From Zoogloeaceae bacterium (GTDB lineage: Bacteria; Pseudomonadota; Gammaproteobacteria; Burkholderiales; Rhodocyclaceae), in the NCBI GenBank assembly GCA_031277315.1, contig JAITMP010000048.1, positions 1-49,233 on the forward strand: a stretch of 49,233 nucleotides of DNA, given 5' to 3'. Numbering within the stretch: position 1 is the first letter of the stretch; each line of letters begins with the position of its first letter. Under the pieces are notes generated by a model. The model did no database searches. It was given only the letters and a program-made list of their open reading frames with translations, and had not been told where the DNA came from. Of this stretch, positions 42,716 to 49,233 are shown piece after piece. Both the position numbers and the translations under genes were made by a program.

Positions 42716-42741
42716 GGTTCAAGTCTCCAAAAATTCAAAAA

Positions 42742-44658
42742 TCAGGCCGCCCCCGCCCGCGTATCGCGTTCCCGCGTCAGGCGTTCGACAAACGTCTCCA
42801 GGGACATTTGCCCGAGGTCTTGCCCGCCCCGGGCGCGCACGGCGACCAACCCTGCTGCCTTTTCCTTGTCGCCCACGACGATCTGGTAAGGCAGTTTCTG
42901 CATGCTATGTTCGCGTATTTTATAGCTAATTTTCTCGTTGCGCAAATCCGGCACGGCCCGCAGACCGGCTTGGCGCAGCTTTTCCGCCACAGCTTCGGCG
43001 TAGTCCGCCTGATGCTCCGAGATGCTCATGACTACCGCATGGAGCGGCGACAGCCAGAGCGGAAACGCGCCGGCGTGGTGTTCGATCAGAATGCCGATGA
43101 AACGCTCCAGCGAGCCGAGAATCGCCCGATGCAGCATCACCGGCTGGCGGCGGGTGTTGTCTTCCGCCACGTACTCGGCGCCGAGCCGTCCGGGCAGCGA
43201 GAAATCCAGTTGCAGCGTGCCGCACTGCCAGACGCGGTTGAGGCAATCCTTGAGCGAGAATTCGATCTTCGGCCCGTAGAACGCCCCTTCGCCGGGCTGC
43301 AATTCATATTTCAGGCCCTTGGCGTCGAGCGCCCGCGCCAGCGCCGCCTCCGCCCGGTTCCAGACCTCATCGGAGCCGATGCGCTTCTCCGGGCGGGTGG
43401 ACAACTTGACGAGGATGTCATTGAAGCCGAAATCGGCGTAGACCTTGCGCAGCAAGTCGATGAAGGCCGCCGATTCGGACAGAATCTGCTCCTCGGTGCA
43501 AAAAATGTGAGCGTCATCCTGCACGAAGCCGCGCACGCGCATGATGCCGTGCAAGGCGCCCGAAGGCTCGTTGCGGTGACAGGAGCCGAACTCGGCCAGA
43601 CGCAAGGGCAGATCGCGGTAGCTCTTGATGCCCTGATTGAAAATCTGCACGTGGCCGGGGCAGTTCATCGGCTTCACGGCGTAGTCGCGCTCCTCCGCCT
43701 GGGTGGTGAACATGTACTCGGCGTAGTTTTCCCAGTGGCCGGATTTTTCCCACAGCACGCGGTCCATCACCTGCGGCGTGCGCACTTCCAGATAGCCGTT
43801 GGCGCTCAGCAGGCGGCGCATGTACTGCTCCACTTCCTGCCAGATCACCCAGCCTTTCGGGTGCCAGAACACCATGCCCGGCGCCTCGTCCTGCAAGTGG
43901 AACAGATCAAGCTGCCGGCCGAGCTTGCGGTGGTCGCGCTTCTCGGCCTCCTCCAGCATGTGCAGATAAGCATCCAGCTCATCCTTCTTCGCCCAGGCGG
44001 TGCCGTAAATGCGTTGCAGCATCTCGTTGCGGGAATCCCCGCGCCAATAAGCGCCGGCCACCTTCATCAGCTTGAAGACTTTCAGCTTTCCCGTCGACGG
44101 CACATGCGGGCCGCGGCACAGATCGACGAAATCGCCTTCGCGGTAGAGCGATACATCTTCGCCCGCCGGAATCGCCGCGATGAGTTCCGCCTTGTAATGC
44201 TCGCCGATGGACTTGAAGAAGGCGGCCGCCTTGTCGCGCGGCCAGACCTCGCGCGTGACGGGGAAATCCTTGCGCGCCAACTCGCTCATGCGCGTCTCGA
44301 TCTTCGCCAGATCTTCCGGCGTGAAAGGGCGCGGGCAGGCAAAGTCGTAGTAAAAGCCGTTCTCGATCACCGGCCCGATGGTCACTTGTGCTTCGGGAAA
44401 CAACTCCTTCACCGCGTAAGCCAGAAGGTGCGCTGTCGAATGGCGCAGCACCGCTACCCCTTCGGCATCCTTGTCGGTGATGACCGCCAGCGCGCAATCC
44501 CGCTCGATGCGGAAACTGGTATCCACCAGTTGACCGTCCACCTTGCCGGCCAGCGCCGCCTTCGCCAGACCGGCGCCGATCGACGCCGCCGCTTCGGCGA
44601 CCGTCACCGCCTGCGGAAAATTTCGCTGCGAACCATCCGGCAATGTAATCGTCAGCAT
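42742..44658 (-). CDS. thrS: Threonyl-tRNA synthetase
   Basis: ThrS charges tRNA-Thr and edits mischarged serine. The 638-residue protein has the N-terminal TGS domain ([20 protein letters not shown]), the editing domain ([18 protein letters not shown] with HxxxH), the class II core ([10 protein letters not shown], zinc-site Cys), motif 3 and the anticodon domain. The frame is open upstream into tRNA-Val, so ATG at 44658 is chosen by the TGS start. It heads the thrS-infC-rpmI-rplT-pheST block. Confidence 0.97.
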   Translation of the reverse strand: MLTITLPDGSQRNFPQAVTVAEAAASIGAGLAKAALAGKVDGQLVDTSFRIERDCALAVITDKDAEGVAVLRHSTAHLLAYAVKELFPEAQVTIGPVIENGFYYDFACPRPFTPEDLAKIETRMSELARKDFPVTREVWPRDKAAAFFKSIGEHYKAELIAAIPAGEDVSLYREGDFVDLCRGPHVPSTGKLKVFKLMKVAGAYWRGDSRNEMLQRIYGTAWAKKDELDAYLHMLEEAEKRDHRKLGRQLDLFHLQDEAPGMVFWHPKGWVIWQEVEQYMRRLLSANGYLEVRTPQVMDRVLWEKSGHWENYAEYMFTTQAEERDYAVKPMNCPGHVQIFNQGIKSYRDLPLRLAEFGSCHRNEPSGALHGIMRVRGFVQDDAHIFCTEEQILSESAAFIDLLRKVYADFGFNDILVKLSTRPEKRIGSDEVWNRAEAALARALDAKGLKYELQPGEGAFYGPKIEFSLKDCLNRVWQCGTLQLDFSLPGRLGAEYVAEDNTRRQPVMLHRAILGSLERFIGILIEHHAGAFPLWLSPLHAVVMSISEHQADYAEAVAEKLRQAGLRAVPDLRNEKISYKIREHSMQKLPYQIVVGDKEKAAGLVAVRARGGQDLGQMSLETFVERLTRERDTRAGAA

Positions 44659-44735
44659 TCTCGAACCGTCATGAACAACAAAAGCCAGAAAACCGAAGCC
44701 GCGCGGCTCCGACCTCTGGCTTCCGTTTAACGAAT

Positions 44736-44811
44736 TGGTAGGCGCGATAGGACTCGAACCTACGACCCCCACCATGTCAAGGTGGTGCTCTAACCAGCTG
44801 AGCTACGCGCC
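44736..44811 (-). tRNA. tRNA-Val(GAC)
   Basis: This is a 76-base cloverleaf with encoded CCA. The acceptor stem is GGCGCGT, the D-arm is GCTCAGCTGGTTAGAGC, the anticodon stem is CCACC/GGTGG with loop TTGACAT (anticodon GAC), and the T-arm carries GGTTCGAGTCC. It lies 77 bases upstream of thrS on the same strand and may be cotranscribed with it. Confidence 0.95.
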
Positions 44812-45047
44812 TGAAAGGTCGGCATTGTAGCCGAAACCGCCTGCTTTTCAAAATCCCCTGCCGGTTGGCGATACCCCGGTTTGAATTTTCCGCTTCCTGA
44901 TCGCGTTTTTGCAGGTACACGCCTTCATTCGGCATTTTTTTCCATAATGACATAAAACTACATAGCCAATATGAATGATGAGTGGTATTCTCACAAACGG
45001 TATTCTCTTTACCCAATCTGTTTTTTTGAACAACAAGAATCGGGATC
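44812..45047 (+). promoter_or_regulatory. AT-rich control region upstream of the TpsB gene
   Basis: The 236 bases between tRNA-Val and the transporter gene are clearly richer in A/T than the neighbours, with several T runs (for example near 44916, 44935 and 45021). CATAAT near 44943 and TTGCAG near 44909 are possible promoter parts but are not well spaced. It must hold the leftward tRNA-Val/thrS promoter and the rightward tps promoter. The contrast in base composition hints at acquired DNA or an H-NS/MvaT-type silenced promoter; this is inference. Confidence 0.4.
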
Positions 45048-46778
45048 ATGTTTTTATTGCGATGCGTCGTTTGGGGAGGACTGTTGTTCATCATGCCAAC
45101 CTCCAGTGTGCTTGCTCAAGGGGCGCCGTCTTCTGAAGCGGCAGCGCAGGAATTGCTCCGTCAGCAGGAACGGGAGCGCGCGCTGCGTCAGCAGCAGGAA
45201 CAAACGCCGGACGTGCGCTTGCAAGGCTCGCGACCGGCAGAAAAGCTCGGTCGCCTGCCCCTGGAAGAAAGCCCTTGTTTCGATATCCGGCGCATTACGC
45301 TGGAAGGAGAACTGTCCGAACAATTCCAATGGGCGCTGGACGCGGCGGATCGCGCCGACGACGGAGAAGCGGACGTGGCCGCCGGGCGATGCCTTGGGGC
45401 GCAGGGCATCAACCTCGTCATGAAAAGAATCCAGAACGCCATCATCGAGCGCGGATTCGTCACCACGCGCGTGCTGGCCAAGCCGCAAGACATCCGCAGC
45501 GGCGCGCTGAACCTGACGCTGATTCCCGGACGTATTCGCAACATCCGGTTTACCGCTGACAGCAGTTCACGCGCCACCCGCTGGAACGCCGTTCCGATCC
45601 GCTCCGGCGATCTACTAAACCTGCGCGAGATCGAGCAGGCGCTGGAAAACTTCAAACGGGTGCCCACCGTCGAGGCGGATATCCAGATCACGCCGACGGA
45701 AGGAGAAGACGCCCAGCCGGGAGACAGCGATCTGGTCATCGCCTGGCAGCAGGGCATTCCTTTCCGGATAACGCTTGCGGCGGACAACTTCGGCACGCGC
45801 ACGACGGGTAAATACCAGGGCAGCGCCACGCTCTCCGCCGATCACCTGCTGATGCTGAACGACCTGTTCTATATCAGCTTCAACCGTGATCTGGGCGGAA
45901 AAGAGCCGGGAGCTCGCGGCACGCGGGGCCGCACCGCGCATTACTCGCTGCCGTTCGGATACTGGCTGCTCAGCCTGACCGGCAGCGAATACAACTACCA
46001 TCAGGAAGTCGCCGGCAACGCGCAAAACTACATCTACAGCGGCGACAGCGCCAGCCGCGAAGCCCGGCTCTCGCGCATCGTGTACCGCGACGCCAGACGC
46101 AAGACCTCGCTGTTTGTCAGCGGCTGGCAGCGTTCCTGGAAAAATTTCATCGACGATACCGAAATCGAAGTGCAGCGCCGCCGCATGGCGGGCTGGGAAG
46201 CCGGCATCGAGCATCGTGAATTCATTGCCAACGCCATGTTGAATCTGAATGCCAGCTACCGGCGCGGCACGGGCGCGTTTCACGCCCTGCCCGCGCCGGA
46301 AGAATCGTTTGGCGAAGGCACGGCGCGCTCCAAAATCATCTACGCCGGCGCGCAACTCGATCTGCCTTTCTCCATCGGCGCGCAACGCTGGCGTTACGCC
46401 GGCACGCTGCGCGGACAAAAAGCCCGCACGGCGCTGGTGCCGCAGGATCGCTTCATGATCGGCGGCTTTTATACCGTGCGCGGCTTCGACGGCAGGAATA
46501 CGCTGATGGCCGAAAGCGGCTGGCTGTTCCGCAACGATGTCGGAATGGCGCTGGGCGACAGCGGGCAAGAACTTTATTTTGGCATTGATGCCGGCCGGGT
46601 CAGCGGCCCCAGCAGCCGTTACCTGCTCGGCACATCCCTGAGCGGCGCGGCCATCGGGCTGCGCGGCGGCTGGAAGGGCGCGGCCTACGACCTGTTCTGG
46701 GGCGTGCCCGTTTCCAAACCGGCGGGATTTCAAACCGCACATCACGTATTTGGCATTAATACAAGCTGGTCATTTTAG
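45048..46778 (+). CDS. TpsB-family outer-membrane transporter (FhaC/ShlB/CdiB type)
   Basis: This two-partner secretion translocator has 576 residues. It has a signal peptide (residues 1-24), a Gln/Arg/Glu-rich helix (33-50, the plug helix region), POTRA domains beginning at CFDIRRITLEGE and GARLNL-like SGALNLTLIPGRI (about 65-225), and a 16-strand barrel with the conserved VRGFDG loop (about 477-482). It ends in an aromatic-terminated strand (GINTSWSF) typical of outer-membrane proteins. It would recognise the TPS domain of the downstream exoprotein and export it. The gap to the next ATG is ten bases. Confidence 0.92.
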   Translation: MFLLRCVVWGGLLFIMPTSSVLAQGAPSSEAAAQELLRQQERERALRQQQEQTPDVRLQGSRPAEKLGRLPLEESPCFDIRRITLEGELSEQFQWALDAADRADDGEADVAAGRCLGAQGINLVMKRIQNAIIERGFVTTRVLAKPQDIRSGALNLTLIPGRIRNIRFTADSSSRATRWNAVPIRSGDLLNLREIEQALENFKRVPTVEADIQITPTEGEDAQPGDSDLVIAWQQGIPFRITLAADNFGTRTTGKYQGSATLSADHLLMLNDLFYISFNRDLGGKEPGARGTRGRTAHYSLPFGYWLLSLTGSEYNYHQEVAGNAQNYIYSGDSASREARLSRIVYRDARRKTSLFVSGWQRSWKNFIDDTEIEVQRRRMAGWEAGIEHREFIANAMLNLNASYRRGTGAFHALPAPEESFGEGTARSKIIYAGAQLDLPFSIGAQRWRYAGTLRGQKARTALVPQDRFMIGGFYTVRGFDGRNTLMAESGWLFRNDVGMALGDSGQELYFGIDAGRVSGPSSRYLLGTSLSGAAIGLRGGWKGAAYDLFWGVPVSKPAGFQTAHHVFGINTSWSF

Positions 46779-46788
46779 GGAGAAGGAA

Positions 46789-49233
46789 ATGCGCGCTCAC
46801 CCCACTCTGACGAACCGTCTCATCCTCCGTCTCATTCTGGCGCTGGCTGCCGGTTCTGTTCCCGCCTACGCCCAGATCGTTGCTGATCCTGGTGCGCCGG
46901 GCAATCAACGTCCCACGGTTCTGACTGCCCCGAACGGTGTGCCTTTGGTCAATATTCAGACCCCGAGCGCTGCCGGCGTCTCGCGCAACACCTACCGCCA
47001 GTTCGACGTCAATCAACAAGGCGCGATCCTCAACAACGCCCGCACCAACGCCCAGACCCAACTCGGCGGCTGGGTGACGGCCAACCCGAATCTGGCCGCG
47101 GGCGCGGCGCGCGTCATCCTGAATGAAGTCAACAGCAGCAATCCCAGTCTTCTGAATGGTTTTGTCGAGATTGCCGGAAGCAAAGCGCAACTGGTCATCG
47201 CCAACCCCGCCGGCATCAGTTGTGACGGCTGCGGCTTCATCAACGCCAGCCGCGCCACCCTCACCACCGGCATGCCGATTCTCGACAACGGCAACCTCAC
47301 CGGCTATCAGGTCAATGGCGGTCTCATCAATGTGTTCGGCAACGGGCTGGATGCCGCGAGCGGCTACGCCGACCTCATCGCCCGCGCGGTGGAAATCAAT
47401 GCCGGACTCTGGGCCAGTCAAATCAACGTCGTCACCGGAACCAACCGGATCGGCATCGACAACAGCGGTCAAACCACCGCCATCACCCCGATTGCCGCCG
47501 ACAGCCCCGCTCCCGCCTTCGGCATCGATGTCGCGGCTTTGGGCGGCATGTACGCGGGCAAGATTACGCTGGTCGGCACCGAAGCCGGGGTGGGCGTCAG
47601 AAACGCGGGCACGATCGGCGCGACCGCAGGTGATGTATCCATCACCGCTGACGGGCAACTTGTCAACGGCGGCGCCATCGCCGCCAACGGCAACCTGACG
47701 CTTGCCTTGCAAGGCGATCTGACCAACAGCGGCGACATTCTCGCCAACGGCAACCTCACCGCCGCGACCAACGCCGATCTTGCCAACAGCGGCAAGCTGC
47801 AAGCCGGCCAGAGCCTGACCCTTGCCGCGCGCAACATCGACAACGCCGCCGCTGCCGAGATCAGCGGCCTGCATGCCCGCATCGACGCTGCGCAGAGTCT
47901 TACCAATCGCGGCCTCATCGACAGCGAAGGCGACACCTTCGTTTCAGCGCAAACGCTCGCCAACACCGGCGCCGGACGCCTCTACGGCAACCATGTCGCG
48001 CTCATCGCTGACAGCATCGCCAACACCGCCGAGACGGTCGCTGGCGTGACCGCTGCCGGTACGATTGCCGCCCGTCAGCGGCTCGATCTGGCCGCCGATC
48101 AACTGCAAAACCGCGACGGCGCGCTCATCTTCAGCGGCGGCGACATGGCGATCGGCGGCACGCTCGACGCCGACCATCGCGCCACGGGTCAGGCCGGCGA
48201 CCTGCTCAACCGCAGCGCCGCCATCGAAGCCCTGGGCAATCTCGACATCGTCGCCAGAAGCCTCATCAATGAACGCTCGGCTTTCAGCATGGAGCGCGTG
48301 TTGAGCACCGATCTGCCCGAAGGGATTGACCTGCTGGCCTACAACCCGGCGCTGCAATTTTTCTGGCCCTATCGTGAATCGAGCACGGGTACCTGGCTCA
48401 ACGTCATGCGCGAGCGCCTTCTGAACAGCGTCAACGATCTTCTGGGCGGCACGCTCGATCCGGCCTACCGCGCCGAACTCGCCGCCGCCGTCAACGCCAT
48501 GCCGATCGGCGCGCCTGTTCCCTCATGGGACGACACCACCACCTTCCGCTACTCCAGGAACATCTGGGCAACGCTCATCGACAAGATCAACGCCGACCAT
48601 CCGGAATACATCGACGCGATGGCGGCAACGCTTGCCAGCCAGCTCTCCTTCCCGTTGACGATCTACAGCCAGATGTGCACGGGCGCGGAATGCTCCTACG
48701 TGTACTACGACACAACGCAACGCACCGACTACAAGGACATCATCACCAGCGATGCGCCTTCGGCCACCGTGCTGGCCGGCGGCAACGCCAAACTCGCCAT
48801 TGACGATCTGACCAACCGTTACAGCACCATTGAAGCCGGCGGCGATCTCGAACTCACGGGCAATACCCTCACCAACGAAGGCGCGGAACTGTTTCTGATT
48901 ACGGAGACGAACCGTGTGCGCCTGGAATCGCACTGGGCGGGCGGTCTGCGGAGGCCCGACTACTCCAGCGCCACCAGCAGCACTCTCATCGGCAGCGCCC
49001 CAGCCATCATTGGCGCGGGCGGCACGCTCACCGGCAGCTACACCGACCGCATCGACAATATCAGCATCCGCGAGAACACCGCGCCGCTGGCCGAAGGCGG
49101 CGGCGCTTCGCCGGCCGCGCCCGGTCTTGATCCCTTGCGCAACAGCAGTCTTTATCATCCGGCGCTCGATCCGACTTCGCGCTACCTCATCGAAACCGAC
49201 CCGCGCTTTGCCAACTACCGCGCCTGGCTCAGT
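46789..49233 (+). CDS. FhaB/CdiA-like TpsA exoprotein, N-terminal part
   Basis: An open frame of 815 codons runs off the right edge. AGAAGGAA precedes the ATG. It has a signal peptide (about 1-28, ending AYA), then the TPS secretion domain: SRNTYRQFDVNQQGAILNN, the conserved NPAGI (139-143), and the paired cysteines of CDGCGFIN (145, 148), followed by RATLTTG. Filamentous haemagglutinin-type repeats come next (ANGNLT, NSGDILANGNLTAAT, LTNRGLI). From about residue 505 to 640 a non-repeat insert rich in aromatic residues interrupts the helix. The order tpsB then tpsA matches cdiBA. The toxin end, if any, is outside the window. Confidence 0.9.
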   Translation, partial: MRAHPTLTNRLILRLILALAAGSVPAYAQIVADPGAPGNQRPTVLTAPNGVPLVNIQTPSAAGVSRNTYRQFDVNQQGAILNNARTNAQTQLGGWVTANPNLAAGAARVILNEVNSSNPSLLNGFVEIAGSKAQLVIANPAGISCDGCGFINASRATLTTGMPILDNGNLTGYQVNGGLINVFGNGLDAASGYADLIARAVEINAGLWASQINVVTGTNRIGIDNSGQTTAITPIAADSPAPAFGIDVAALGGMYAGKITLVGTEAGVGVRNAGTIGATAGDVSITADGQLVNGGAIAANGNLTLALQGDLTNSGDILANGNLTAATNADLANSGKLQAGQSLTLAARNIDNAAAAEISGLHARIDAAQSLTNRGLIDSEGDTFVSAQTLANTGAGRLYGNHVALIADSIANTAETVAGVTAAGTIAARQRLDLAADQLQNRDGALIFSGGDMAIGGTLDADHRATGQAGDLLNRSAAIEALGNLDIVARSLINERSAFSMERVLSTDLPEGIDLLAYNPALQFFWPYRESSTGTWLNVMRERLLNSVNDLLGGTLDPAYRAELAAAVNAMPIGAPVPSWDDTTTFRYSRNIWATLIDKINADHPEYIDAMAATLASQLSFPLTIYSQMCTGAECSYVYYDTTQRTDYKDIITSDAPSATVLAGGNAKLAIDDLTNRYSTIEAGGDLELTGNTLTNEGAELFLITETNRVRLESHWAGGLRRPDYSSATSSTLIGSAPAIIGAGGTLTGSYTDRIDNISIRENTAPLAEGGGASPAAPGLDPLRNSSLYHPALDPTSRYLIETDPRFANYRAWLS

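Noticed and set aside
42709-44730. A 673-codon plus-strand frame across thrS
   Set aside because: It is antisense to a full-length, motif-complete thrS and has no recognisable domain.
44777-45094. A 105-codon minus-strand frame in the AT-rich gap beside tRNA-Val
   Set aside because: It overlaps both tRNA-Val and the TpsB start, and resembles translated tRNA at its end ([10 protein letters not shown]). Not a gene.

Overview
The window reads as a chromosomal segment of a GC-rich betaproteobacterium, most likely near Rhodocyclales or a related family. The support is the purA-hisZ-DUF2065-hflC-hflK-hflX-hfq block, an rnfABCDGE-nth operon, the betaproteobacterial small protein DUF3567, HisZ (which goes with short-form HisG), and the surE-pcm-nlpD-rpoS and thrS-infC-rpmI-rplT-pheST-ihfA-merR blocks. 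The taxonomic call is inferred from gene content and order, with no database comparison. Coding density is high and no stretch over 300 bases lacks a gene.

Layout. 1-3060 is the right end of an integrated element: a partial gene, an AlpA-type regulator, an unknown small protein, a HigB/HigA toxin-antitoxin pair and a complete tyrosine integrase, all on the minus strand. 3062-9412 (minus) holds purine and histidine genes, the HflKC membrane protease modulator, HflX and Hfq. 9630-17430 (plus) holds the Rnf electron-transport complex, endonuclease III, a FIST-domain protein and DUF1841. 17511-20905 (plus) holds a MoxR ATPase, a GNAT acetyltransferase, a VWA/CoxE-like protein and a Tat-exported FecR-domain protein. 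20932-26352 (minus) holds a DUF4160/DUF2442 pair, a GspE/PilB-type ATPase, htpG with a clear heat-shock promoter, greB and DUF3567. 26472-31168 (plus) holds a YdcH-like protein and a four-gene MacAB-type exporter with a tiny candidate peptide gene inside it. 31202-33691 (minus) holds molybdopterin genes moaE, moaD, moeA and mobB. 33698-37024 (minus) holds rpoS, nlpD, pcm, surE and tRNA-Pro. 37312-44811 (minus) holds the translation block and tRNA-Val. 45048-49233 (plus) holds a two-partner secretion pair, a TpsB transporter followed by the N-terminal 815 codons of a large FhaB/CdiA-like exoprotein that runs off the right edge.

Two structural themes stand out. First, many ordinary genes and gene junctions carry short tandem duplications whose unit length keeps the reading frame: hisZ 9 bp, hflX 12 bp and 24 bp, the FecR-domain signal peptide 9 bp, moaE 6 bp x7, rpoS 9 bp x7, plus non-coding ones at rnfE-nth, moeA-moaD and infC-rpmI. 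Second, intergenic gaps hold dispersed hairpin repeats, one of them nearly identical at 12528 and 16931 with a diverged relative at 37202.

Most genes sit in tight, translationally coupled operons with 1-4 base overlaps. The best candidates for new biology are the truncated TpsA exoprotein (possibly a contact-dependent inhibition effector), the 23-codon reading frame inside the exporter operon, and the density of in-frame tandem repeats in core genes.
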